Assembly: GCF_001625305.1 (NCBI RefSeq)
Contig: NW_017804609.1
Coordinates: 438,287 to 502,286 of the forward strand
Direction: 5' to 3'
Origin: Branchiostoma belcheri
Lineage: Eukaryota; Chordata; Leptocardii; Amphioxiformes; Branchiostomatidae
Length of the DNA: 64,000 nt
Every line of letters begins with the position of its first letter. Position 1 is the first letter of the stretch. This document shows positions 34,851-47,400 of this stretch, piece after piece. The notes beneath the pieces were generated by a model. It searched no databases. It worked only from the letters and a program-made list of their open reading frames with translations, and was not told the DNA's origin. Made by a program: the position numbers and the translations under genes.

Positions 34851-35152
34851 TAAGGACTGTTAGACAAAGACTGTGTCACCCATGCCATTCGACTTTCACG
34901 GATCGCATAAACTGCATACGTCACAGGGGGGGACATTTCGAATAGAAACTACGTCACAGGGGGGACATTTCGAAAGTTCCTTTCATGGATCGCATAAACT
35001 GCATACGTCACAGAACAAAATAACCTTAAATTGTTGTATAGAATGCCACCATACAAAGTTGATGCCTGTTTTCCTGTCATTTCCGCACATATTACCGAGA
35101 AAATAGATACTTACCTACCTTTTAGTAAAAAAATGATCTGCCAGGTTGGACA

Positions 35153-35731
35153 TAGGGCTGCGTACCTAAACGTAACATTAGCCTGACTAAATCGCGCTCC
35201 TGGCGGCCGCCGCCCTAGGTTGCCGCCCCCCCTTGGGGTGGGGGTCATTAACGTCCAGCCGAGAGCTTGTATACACAGGCTAAACGTAACATCAGGTACA
35301 GGTACAGGTACTGGTACAGAGGTTTAGGTACAGGTCCGGACCTGTACCTGTACCTGAACAATTTGACAAATTAACACGTGTTCTTCACTTTTTCAATCAT
35401 GACACAGAAACAATAATAAAGTGTTGGAGGGAAGGGAAAATGACTGACCTCTGACCTGATTTGAGTTTGTTGACCAATCACAACCCTGGATCAGCCACAC
35501 TCTCGCGATGTCTCGTGAGAATGAGGATCTCAAATCAATCGACGGTGTTTACGTCTTTTCCAGTGCTAATTTTTCGTCTTTGTGGTAGGATTTACCTATC
35601 TTTAGTCATATACATGGTGTAAACTAGCTATTTCGGTATATACTCGTTACTTCATGATCCGGTATTTTGGACCTGTACCGAAACGATTTTTACGGTATAG
35701 GACCGGTACAGTGTACCGGTCCGCAGCCCTA
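35153..35731. mobile_element. hAT-type non-autonomous element with GTTGGACA duplication
   Basis: Ends are TAGGGCTGCGTACC and, reversed, TAGGGCTGCGGACC. An exact 8-bp duplication GTTGGACA lies at 35145-35152 and 35732-35739. The interior is rich in ggtacaggt/acctgtacc motifs. The 8-bp duplication and the ends fit the hAT superfamily. Confidence 0.85.
35179..35282. mobile_element. TAGCCTG-ended 104-bp element nested in the hAT copy
   Basis: Begins TAGCCTGAC and ends ACACAGGCTA. The direct repeat AACGTAACAT (35169-35178 and 35283-35292) brackets it. GC-rich centre, no coding capacity. Confidence 0.8.
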
Positions 35732-35852
35732 GTTGGACACCGTGAGCGCAAGCCACGTTCGACTTCAGCGTTCTAGAACGACGTTCTTTCGAAATGTCCC
35801 CCCTGTGACGTAAGCAGTTTATGCGATCCGTGAGAGTCGAATGGGTCTAATA

Positions 35853-37355
<1,503 letters not shown>

Positions 37356-37463
37356 ATACTGCAAAACCCTTCAAGAGCCCTCATGCGACACATATATAAC
37401 ACACAGTGTCACATGATTATGCAAATCTTACAACTAAAAGGAAACACACAAGAGATGGAATGC

Positions 37464-37469
37464 AATAAA
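37464..37469 (+). promoter_or_regulatory. Polyadenylation signal after the tubulin exons
   Basis: AATAAA about 110 nt after the stop. On the other strand, an AATAAA (TTTATT at about 37502-37507) could serve the convergent LRR gene, so the two 3' ends nearly touch. Confidence 0.5.
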
Positions 37470-37873
37470 CAAAGATATGAACGATGAAACCGTGTGTCAT
37501 TTTTATTGGTGTTATATATTTATAAGGACGTTTTTTGCCTAGGTGTTTAGATATTTGCATGTCTATTTTTATACATATAAGTATATCTCAGATATATTAT
37601 ATACATATATATATATATATATCGTCTGGTGTATAAATCTAGTCCAAAAACATAGCTTTCAATGGATCATAATACATACACAATAGATACACATACAAAC
37701 CGAGGTATTTACATAAATATAATAAAGTTTTTTTACATATATCCGTTGACAACCAAATGTATATACCATTACCACAAACAATACAAATTTAAAACACATA
37801 TCATGATCAAAAGGGATACATGTATTTGCAGAAATGAGGCCTCTGTATTTAGTAGATTGAACAAGTAAAAAAA

Positions 37874-40468
37874 CTAAATACTTTTCCGGCGAGGACTTGT
37901 TTTGTTTAAGGACTCCTTCCTCCGCGACTTCACGCTAAAAGTTTTTGACCTGTGAACTTGGCCTTCTTTGCTGGTCACCAAAACATCATCATTGGACCTG
38001 GCAATGGACATGTTTGCATACTGTGAGCATGAAACGTTTTGGTAACTTTTGGTCTTAAATGGTGGAATTTTAAACGCTGCCTTGTACATAACGTTATCCT
38101 GGTCTCTGTTAACCCACGAATAAACAGTAGGATTTCCATAGATGGTCATTGCCTTCTCTCTCGAGAAGAGACCTCTCTGCGTTCTACCATACCCACCCAC
38201 CAAAGCTCTACGCTTGGCTGATGCAGGTATTTCATAAGATGGAATGTCCGCATTTCTTGCCCTAGCTCCATAATTCTGTGTAACTGCTGTAACTCTGGAT
38301 GCTGTGCCGTAAGAGGAGGGCTTACATCGTAACCAGTCTACTGTAGGAAGAGCTGCCTCGGCTGCTGAAGCAGTGAAAGCCCCAGGATGTACCTCATCGT
38401 CATGGCCAGAAGACAGATGCACCTGCAGTGCCAAAGGAAACGACAGGGGGCGCCCCGCGGTGTTTTCGTAGTTGTAGTAGTCATCCCCGATCTCCCAGTA
38501 CTGATGTAAAAATGCCGGCCGCGTGTTGTAGTAGTTGTAGTAGTCATCGGGAATCTGCCAGTAGGTCCTGACAGTCTCAGGTGGCGAAGTGTCCATGTTT
38601 TCGTACTTGTAGTAGTACTCGTCCGGAATCTCGCTGTACTGTAACTGCTGCTCAACACCTGAGCGCGAAGCTCGCTGACTACAGCTAACGCTACCAGTTG
38701 CTCTATCGGAACCTGGCGTACCTTGCTTGATATAAACAGGGACTGCATGGCTGTTTCCCCCGCCTACCATCCAGTGGTCCAAGCAGGCAATACTGAGAGG
38801 AGACCCTACAGAGGCTTGGGCACCCTGTGCAGCTTGGTTGCCCTGAGAACTGGCGACCTGTGCGGCTTGGTTGCCCCGTGAACAGTAGCCCTTCTTTTTG
38901 ACCAGAAAACACGCGAGCATCGCTACCAGAGCAACTTCTACCACAGCTAGCATCGTGACGAGACCCGCATGTAGGGCTCTCCACTTACTCGACTGTACTG
39001 TCACAGTTTTANNNNNNNNNNNNNNNNNNNNNNNNNNNNNNNNNNNNNNNNNNNNNNNNNNNNNNNNNNNNNNNNNNNNNNNNNNNNNNNNNNNNNNNNN
39101 NNNNNNNNNNNNNNNNNNNNNNNNNNNNNNNNNNNNNNNNNNNNNNNNNNNNNNNNNNNNNNNNNNNNNNNNNNNNNNNNNNNNNNNNNNNNNNNNNNNN
39201 NNNNNNNNNNNNNNNNNNNNNNNNNNNNNNNNNNNNNNNNNNNNNNNNNNNNNNNNNNNNNNNNNNNNNNNNNNNNNNNNNNNNNNNNNNNNNNNNNNNN
39301 NNNNNNNNNNNNNNNNNNNNNNNNNNNNNNNNNNNNNNNNNNNNNAAGTTTTTAACTGTTTTTCTGATTCTGAGTTGATGGATATCATCACTAATGGCAG
39401 GTCATGGTTTAGTTGGCTTTTCGTACCGTGGTTCAGAAAGTTGCACTTACTCATGGTCAAGTCAGGGTTTTGGTGAGCCAACTTTGGGGAGAAGTCGTGT
39501 TCTATTTCAACGTGGTATTGCCTCATTTTATGCACTTGAGTGATACAGAAAAGTACTTCGTTCACCGTCACTGCAATGCGATGGTCAGAATAGCGATATG
39601 CTCTGCGATGAATGCTCCAGTTCATCCCCAGAAGAAAAGAATCGCCAACAGAAAGTAATTTATTTCCACTCACTTTCAGACTCTCTAGTTTGTGCAGCCT
39701 CTTGACAGTTTCACTAGGCAGGTGATTCAGTGCATTACTGCTCAAATCAAGGTGTATCAGCTGCGAGAGGGACCCAAATGCCCCTGGATGGATGCTCTGG
39801 ATGAGATTTGATTTCAAAGAAAGATGGCCTAGACTCTCTAGGTTGTAAAACCAAGATGACCCAATACTCTGCAGTGAGTTATAATCGAGTAACAGCACAT
39901 TCAGAGTGGTAAGTTTTTGAAAGCAGTTAGAATCTATGCTGCTGATGTTGTTGTGTGATAATGACAGACTTTTGAAAAGGTTTGGGAACTTCAAAGCGTT
40001 AAACCATTTTTGATTAAGGCGAGTCAAATTGTTGAAGTCAAGGTTTAAACTAGTTAACTCAGTAAACGCAGCCAGAGCAAAGTCCTCTATATCTGTGATG
40101 CCACATTCAGCCAGAGCGAGTGAGTGTGCTGTTGACTGCTGAGGGAGGCGTAATTTCTGAACAGAGAGCAGCCCGAATGAGAATCCTCTAACTGCTACAT
40201 ACATGTTATTAGGAAGGCATGTTGAGTTTGTTTGGGACGAGTGAAAGACGTGTTGTTGCTGTATCTGCTCGGAGCAGAGGATACATGTGACATAAGGTCC
40301 GTTAACCTTCAAACCGGACGGCCGGATACCTAACCATCTGGTACCGGGGACGCAATCTGACCACGATGTTGTGATATTGCACCCAGGAAAACATGTCAGA
40401 TCTAAACTGGCAGATATCACTTTGACAATGATAAGAACGATTACAATCTGCTGTGCTGCTTTCTGCAT
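37874..40468 (-). CDS. Leucine-rich-repeat single-pass receptor with tyrosine-rich tail
   Basis: One long open frame, broken by Ns at 39012-39345. An N-terminal signal peptide (MQKAAQQIVIVLIIVKVISA) leads to a Cys-rich cap, then about six to seven LRRs (LTSLNLDFNNLTRL, SLSLSHNNISSI, LLLDYNSLQSI, HLSLKSNLIQSI, HLDLSSNALNHL, SLKVSGNKLLSV). After the gap come a transmembrane segment (GLVTMLAVVEVALVAMLACF), KKK, and a cytoplasmic tail of about 290 aa. The tail has three related units: IPDEYYYKYENM, IPDDYYNYYNT and IGDDYYNYENT (about 38452-38645), then a basic end (KSRRKESLNKTSPRRKSI). No TIR or kinase domain is seen. Likely a cell-surface recognition or adhesion receptor signalling through phosphotyrosine; ligand unknown. 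Frame continuity through the gap depends on the gap length being right, so one gene is inferred. Confidence 0.75.
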   Translation of the reverse strand: MQKAAQQIVIVLIIVKVISASLDLTCFPGCNITTSWSDCVPGTRWLGIRPSGLKVNGPYVTCILCSEQIQQQHVFHSSQTNSTCLPNNMYVAVRGFSFGLLSVQKLRLPQQSTAHSLALAECGITDIEDFALAAFTELTSLNLDFNNLTRLNQKWFNALKFPNLFKSLSLSHNNISSIDSNCFQKLTTLNVLLLDYNSLQSIGSSWFYNLESLGHLSLKSNLIQSIHPGAFGSLSQLIHLDLSSNALNHLPSETVKRLHKLESLKVSGNKLLSVGDSFLLGMNWSIHRRAYRYSDHRIAVTVNEVLFCITQVHKMRQYHVEIEHDFSPKLAHQNPDLTMSKCNFLNHGTKSQLNHDLPLVMISINSESEKQLKTXXXXXXXXXXXXXXXXXXXXXXXXXXXXXXXXXXXXXXXXXXXXXXXXXXXXXXXXXXXXXXXXXXXXXXXXXXXXXXXXXXXXXXXXXXXXXXXXXXXXXXXXXXXXXXXXKTVTVQSSKWRALHAGLVTMLAVVEVALVAMLACFLVKKKGYCSRGNQAAQVASSQGNQAAQGAQASVGSPLSIACLDHWMVGGGNSHAVPVYIKQGTPGSDRATGSVSCSQRASRSGVEQQLQYSEIPDEYYYKYENMDTSPPETVRTYWQIPDDYYNYYNTRPAFLHQYWEIGDDYYNYENTAGRPLSFPLALQVHLSSGHDDEVHPGAFTASAAEAALPTVDWLRCKPSSYGTASRVTAVTQNYGARARNADIPSYEIPASAKRRALVGGYGRTQRGLFSREKAMTIYGNPTVYSWVNRDQDNVMYKAAFKIPPFKTKSYQNVSCSQYANMSIARSNDDVLVTSKEGQVHRSKTFSVKSRRKESLNKTSPRRKSI
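39012..39345. other. Sequence gap inside the LRR receptor gene
   Basis: 334 Ns. The missing part covers the region between the last LRRs and the transmembrane segment, so an LRR C-cap or an Ig domain may be hidden there. Confidence 0.95.
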
Positions 40469-41780
40469 CGTAACAGGTTGTTTCAGATAACAAATTAAAA
40501 ATCGAAGAATTTGGTTAAACTTTTCTCTGGAGTTTAAAAAATAACCTGATCGCGCCTACTCTCCAGGCAGAGGTTCTTGTTTTGTCTTACTTTTAGCGTG
40601 TCTTTCTTATCGGGCTTTCTTTTTTGCACTGGTATTTTTTTTACATTTGCGGAAAAAAAGATAGCGTGGATAGAGTAGATTGCGCCTGGAACAACTTGAC
40701 TGTTGTCCTGCTGATTCTGATGCTGTGTGGCTATGAGGCGAATGAATGGTCTGTTGTCTGCCCTGAAAATAAAACATATCTGCAATAAGTAACAACTATG
40801 GGGGGTCAGAGAAATAGTTATGTAAAACAGTTAACATACCTACACAGTCTTCTTATCAATATGGATCGAACCTGTGCAAAACTATGTCGTCCGGATTATT
40901 CATAAGGCTGCCAATCATGTCTTTTCTGTCTGGCCCTTCTAAAACCATGGAGGTAGAAAAAAGCGGCGGGTGATAAATGCGTCCTCCCTCCTTTCCTTTT
41001 TTCTACCTCCATGCTTAAACGCAGTACAGGAACGCGCCAAGATTTATTTTTTCATGTTTTATGTTATAAAACAAAAAAAAATCTCTTAAAATAAAGTAAA
41101 ATCCCGCGCCCATGAGATTTACCTCGAACATGTTAAAGAACCCACCACACTTCTCGAAAAGAGTAGAAGCCCATCCCCGTGCAAGTGCCCATAAAACTAC
41201 AGTCCTGTGCTTGTACAAACTGTGTTTAACGTCTAGAGGTTTACCGATTACGCAAAATAAACAAAACTCGACTCACCTGACCTCGTCCTTCTCAGTACAA
41301 GTCGTACAAATATCGTCTGCGTCTGCGTCTCTCTCTTTTCCGTCCCAGTCTCGTATATATCTATGGATATAGAAGAACTTTATTGCACGACAATTGTACA
41401 GGGTACATTGTATGGCAAATACTAGTAGGTAACAATAAGTAGTATAGTAAAATAGATAGGTATAGAATAAAACTTAACAACTTATATATAGAAAAGAAAT
41501 AATCAAAAGTTAGCTTAGGCTTTACAATCAGGCGGAGTTATCTATGGGTACATGTGACAGCAAATCAGTATTCTTTCTAATAACAAAAGTCTTTTATGTA
41601 TTTACCTATTTTTGCATATATCAGGTACTAGTATGTCTCTGAGGGCATGGAATTGGAAGACGGAGTCCATCCCTCTCCTTCCACCGTCCTTTACCTCCCC
41701 AGCCGAAGTCAGGTACCTATTTTACACCTGGGTGGCCTGGTGTCCAGTCTATCATGGCTGGGGCGGGTTCTCTTCGGGGC

Positions 41781-41992
41781 TACCCTGGATGCCAGAACTC
41801 GTTTTGCGGACGGCAAGAGCCCTTCGCTACGGGGGAGTCTAGCCCGGGGCCGCCGTTTCAGTTCTAGGGCCGGACAAACCCCTCAGGCGGGCTCAACTCC
41901 CCGTAGCGGTAATTTAGATAGGTGGGCGAAGGGCTCTTGGCTGTCGAAGGAAAACGGCTAACGGCCCGATACTAGTTCTGGCATCCAGGGTA
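41781..41992. mobile_element. TACCCTGG-ended element with CTTCGGGGC duplication
   Basis: The left arm taccctggatgccagaact...caagagcccttcgc is answered on the right by gcgaagggctcttg...agttctggcatccagggta. An exact 9-bp duplication CTTCGGGGC lies at 41772-41780 and 41993-42001. Confidence 0.85.
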
Positions 41993-43057
41993 CTTCGGGG
42001 CCGGCTGCAGAAGCTCTAATCTCCGGCCGATAGGTTCCCGGTTTTGGGAAAATTAACTCCTGGCGTGCAAAACTCCTACCGGGCGGCCTGCTGAACTGGA
42101 CGGGGGGAAACTATTAAGAGTCCCGAAGACAGCCAGTCCCAACAACGATATACCGCACACCTAACATCTGGGCGGAGTACTGAGTGCCTTTCCTACTGCT
42201 GAGGTCACATTTCCAAATCGGCGCCCGGCCGGGCAGTCTTATAAAACGAAAACGGTATGATATAAAAGACAATACAGCACAAAAAAGTTGAAAAATTGAT
42301 AGCAGGAACTAGTTCCGTATATAATTATATTTTTGACATAGATTGTTGATTTTTCGTCAATAGAAACAGCCCGATCGGGTCCTGGTTTGGAAACGTGACC
42401 TCAGGATAAGGACGTAAGGACAGCGAGAAATGCCAGACATCGAACCTGTGATTCCTGGCATTTCTGTGTTATTAAACTACCAACCTCACGAGTCTATCTG
42501 GACTTGTGTCCGTGAAGCTAGTACAAAATCACAGAACTCTTCCCATACCTTCCCACACGCACCAGACACCCAGTTTCCTCCCACGCTACATGTATGTCTG
42601 CTCTGCGGATGAGCTATGTGGCGACTGTGAGGTATTTAACTGAGCGGGGGAATTTAGCAGTTTAATCTCCCATCATCTGTGTCAGCTGATTTAAAATGCA
42701 TTGTCTGGGGAAATTGTCTGGGGAAATGTCTACTTTTTTTTTTCGATGGATTCCCCATGTAATATCTTGCAGCATGTTATGAGTTACAGTAAGCATTTTG
42801 ATAGTAACCGTTTCCAAAATCATACCGTTGCTTGAGTACTAACTTGTTTTTGGCGTATCTTATTACCTGGATGTCTAACCTTCACCAACAGATTTACATG
42901 ATGGTGAAAAACTACTTTTGGCAAAACTGATGAAAATTCATGCACGAGCGGATGTCATCCATATAATCTAATCAACGTGGCCTAATAAAAAAAATGAAGC
43001 AGGAGATCCTAGAACCAACAAATTAAATTGTTGAGGCCTTAGTATACAATAGATTAA

Positions 43058-43252
43058 TACTTATCCAAGACAAACTACTTTCTCTTTCAGTTGAATTTAA
43101 TGTCCACGAACTGAAAAGGTTGTGACACCCATAATTATCATCGAGGAGTGTCTTGTCATCCTTCAAAACATATCTGGAGGGCTGCAGAACAAAACAAAAG
43201 ATGCTCTATCATTATATCGTTATCACAGTCCGGAAGAAAGAAGCGGTAACAA
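43058..43252. repeat. Dispersed repeat, copy 2 of 2
   Basis: Matches 34637-34850 (tatccaagacaaact...gtccggaagaaagaagcggtaac) with several small deletions. Confidence 0.8.
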
Positions 43253-44428
43253 AGCCTAGCGTTCAAAATATTGGCCGCTCCATGCCTTCGCAATGACGTA
43301 TCCGCGAAATTCTTAAGAACTACGTTCGCGCGTTGGAAGCAATTACCTTGCACCTGTAATTACCAGTATGATGTATTACCTGTCCACACGTGTGTTTTCT
43401 CCTTCCTTGTTCCTTATCCATCATTTCAGACAAAAAGTCCAGACAACGTGGACAAAGATTACTTTAAAACATAAAACTTTAATTTCTCACTACTAGTATT
43501 CCGTATTTGACATTCAACCGTTCTCCAGTAACGACTACATTTTGCAGCATAAAGGAACAGTTTCAATATCAGCAATGTTTTTTTTCCTGAATAAATACAT
43601 CTTTCCTCCACCAAAAAACAATACACAACAAAAGTGAATAAAGGTGATAGTTTCATGTGAAAAAGGGCACAAAATTTCTTGACACAAAGGATATCAATTC
43701 AATTTAAAGAATCTACTTAACAATAATACCAGATCATAAATCTATTTTCTACTAAAATATTACTTCAAAACTCTTTTTTGCTGCTGCATACAAGGAATAA
43801 TTGAGGTGGGACAAAATAAGTAGAAAATAATGAGGAAATTTGACAGAGCAGCACTAGCTGATTTTCTAAGCAGTGATTTTCTTATTTAATAACACGCAAA
43901 GTTGTGACCTTCTCCAAGAATCTTGTGCAGAGCCCCTTGTCTTTGTACAGCTACAACACAGAAGTTTGTCCTTAGGTTTAATCTACATTTGCTGAAAACT
44001 GTTAAGTGGTGACAGTGAGAGTAGTTTAAAAAAAAACAGCTGTAAGCTTGGAAAACAAAAATAAATACATATGTCGAGCAAAACAAAATAAATACATCTA
44101 TATCAGGTGTGCCTTTCTGACGAATGATTGTAATTCACAGACTTTGATAAGGAACGTTCCGTTCAAAACTTGATGGTCAAGAACATTCTAATTTACTCTC
44201 CTGTGGTTTGCAACTTTTTTTTAAATCAGCAAAATCAAATTTTACCATAATGTCTCCAGTTCCATTCTATGATAAAGAAATCTTTCCAAACTTGAGCTTG
44301 AGCTCGAGTATAAAAATTCCTGTACTAAATTCCTGCCCCCACCACATTCATGTTGCAACTCCCCCGTTTGAAATCTTGGAATGGAACAGCCCTGATTATC
44401 TACTACAAGTGAACCCTGAGATGTCATC

Positions 44429-47400
44429 CTAACTTTTCGCCGCGTTTTCTGCCTGACTTTTCACCTCGTTGTCGTGTTCGAAGATGAGTTTTGCGAGCTG
44501 CTCTTTCGACGCCAGTCCCTCGGCCTGGCTGACCAAACAGCTGTGGTACAAATCCTCGCTCAGGTGAGGGTTACACGTGCGTGGCATGTACCGCTGTCGT
44601 AAGTCCGGCTCCACCGCCCGGAAAACGTGAAGGTCCGAGTGTTTAAGGAACATTTCGTAGAGGTTGTAGGTCTCGGACACATCTTCGTTGTCCTTGCGAT
44701 GTTTCTGCAGCTCTGTCCGGGTGTTCATGTAGTCTGAGTTATAAAAACACGCCTCGTCAAACGCGTGGATGTCAAAGTGGCCAAACTCCCGCCCGAACTC
44801 GACCGTCGCGGGGTACGGTTTCGTGTCGTAGACCAGTTCGGGGCTGTACTGCGCGAAGTGGATGGGGAAGAACGCCTGCCAGCCCGCGATCGTGTTCATC
44901 CTGCAGCGATTCAAGAACTCGATGCTCAGTTCGTCCGTGACAGTCACCAACAAGAACAGGGCGTCAACCGGATGCTTCTTCGAAATGATGTCCATGATTT
45001 TTAGCTGAGTTGGCACGTCAGTCTTGATGCTGATCCACGGGATTTTGGCGTTCGGGTACTTTCTCTCGTAGTAAGTAATCATCGATTTCAGCATGCCAAA
45101 AACGTCGTCCTCTTGGATGTTCTGCGCGTCGAGAGGATCGTAGATGAACACGATCGTCAGCATGGAGTTCTCGTGGATGTCGAGAACCACCTGCGCGTAC
45201 GAGTCCAGGAACTTCGCAACCTGTACGGAAACACAACATGGTCATGTTTTCTTCTGTAATGAGCTAATGTAAACAATGTCCCTAACTAAAGCTAGGTTCT
45301 CATTTTCACTTGAGTAAAGTGAGGAAAGTCGTTTTAAGTCATGCCATTCCAAAGGGTACAAGATTTGTGACATGGGTATGATTCTGGACTTCTCGGTTCA
45401 AGGGCGAACATGCTACCGCTACGACACCACACCCCACTCATTCCTTCACTCATTCTTATTCATTCATTCACTCACTCCCTCACCTGTTCCCTGTCGTGCA
45501 CGGTGACAGGCAGTATAACGTACAGCCGCGTTGTCTCCGTTACGTAAGGCATCGGAATTATCTCCACTTGGCTCAGCGGCCGCAGCAGTTTGACCCGTTT
45601 TGTCACGACGTCGCGAACTTTGTCGGGTCCCGTTTCCCCCACCAGGAGGTCAAGTTCGTACTCCATCCCCCGCGTAGGGTCAAACCTGGGGTCAACATCA
45701 ACATTTTGTTAATCTCAAAATCAACGTTAAATCATATTAAGTTAAGTCATGATCGTTTTGTTTAACCTATATATAATTTGTAATGATTATGTATGTTCAC
45801 TCTCTTTAAATTGTGTTGTCAGTATGTTTGTATGTTATATGTTTTGAACCCTGGAAGACTAGTCATATGACTAAAGGGTATCGAAATAAACGAATAAACG
45901 AACGGTTAGGCACTGTGTATGACTTCGTGAGGTGTTCATATAGTAGATCCGCATTTAATTTTCTTAAAGCTCTCAACTCTTCACGAAAACAGCACGAAGT
46001 TTCAGAGTCTGGTCTCAGGCTTGACATCTTGAAGAGGTGATAGTCACATGTTATGTCAAACCTTCCACAAATGTGGTAAATCTTCATTAAGTGAAATAAA
46101 AAGAGCATGTTTTTAATGGTAGATTGCAGATCAATTATAGATACCTTCGATACCCGTTCAGCAGGCGAACATGGTCGAACACCAGCCCCTGTTTCTGGTA
46201 CTTGTCGTTGAGCCGCTGTACCGACGTCCCGATGATGTCCTCCACATCCAGCTTGTCGATTCCCCGCAGCTCGCATTTGGGCGCTCCGTCCGGACAGGTG
46301 TACAGGTGTGTCTCCGTGAAGTAGTCCCAGCTCAGCACGTCGAACCGAGTCTGCGGCTTGAACGGAGGGTTGATCCCGATCGGCCACGTCAGACCAGCCT
46401 CGCCCTCGGGTGTCTTGTGGCTCAGGTTCTTAATCTGGGTCTAGAAATCAATAATTCAATCAATTAATAAATTAATCAATAAATAATAAATTGGACAGAG
46501 GGTTGATTCCGATCGGCCACGTCAGACCAGCCTCACCCTCGGGCGTCTTGTGGCTCAGGTTCTTAATCTGGGTCTAGAAATCAATAATTCAATCAATTAA
46601 TAAATTAATCAATAAATAATAAATTGGACAGAGGGTTGATTCCGATCGGCCACGTCAGACCAGCCTCGCCCTCGGGCGTCTTGTGGCTGAGGTTCTTAAT
46701 CTGGGTCTATAAATCAATAAATTAATCAATAAACAAATTAATCAATAAATCAATAAATTAATCAATTCATGCAGGAGTCTTATGGCTCACTATAATCTGG
46801 GTCTGTGGAAACATCAATCAATTACTGTAAATTCATTTACTTTCCAGGTGGTGATATTTCACGGTAGGAGATATTTTCGCGGGAATTTAGATTCGCGGTT
46901 GAACCAATTCCGTACTACAGTATTAATGTAATTCGCAAAAATAAAACTACCGCAAAAATTTCTGAATTTACAGTAATCAATCAATCAAGCCCAATCAATA
47001 GCCCGTCATCAACAACATATCTATTTTTGTCCCCACCTTGATGTTTTCTATCTCGGTGTAAGCCAGGTCCAGCTCTATGTGAGCGAACCTACGATGGAGT
47101 CTGTAGAAGTCTGTTGGTTCCACTACAGGGTGGACTGTGTAAGCCTGGACGGGTACACAACAACATATCAAACATGTAACATTTGTTAGGCCTTTATATG
47201 ATGTAAACTGGATCTGTGTCATATATTTTGTCTGACCCTTACCTAAATAAAAGTTTAAACTAATAAAATCAGGTGCTAAATTCTATCAACAAACCAACCT
47301 TCTGAAACTCCTGACTGTCCTCGTTATCAGGATCAATAGTAGAAGAGAACTGGTAGGTGTTGTAGTCAACTCCCTGCACAAATAAAAATGAATCGATGAA

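Larger units (their letters stand above)
34881..35852. mobile_element. Outer inverted-repeat element of a three-level nest
   Basis: ccattcgactttcacggatcgcataaactgc...gtcacaggggggacatttcga at the left answers tcgaaatgtcccccctgtgac...gcagtttatgcgatccgtgagagtcgaatgg at the right (about 65-bp arms). The left arm contains an internal near-duplicate of itself (34960-35011). It hosts the two elements listed next. Confidence 0.75.
40469..44428. other. Gene-free interval between LRR gene and CHPF
   Basis: Upstream region of the LRR gene, then repeats: a CTCTCCAGGCAGAGG-ended segment at 40557-40645, a retroposon-like block with (tt)attgcacgacaattgtacagg near 41375-41470, the TACCCTGG element, a CCAAAATCAT-family copy at 42815-42900, and the second copy of the 34637 repeat at 43058-43252. 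About 43480-44428 is probably CHPF 3' UTR (ATTAAA in reverse near 43482). Confidence 0.5.
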
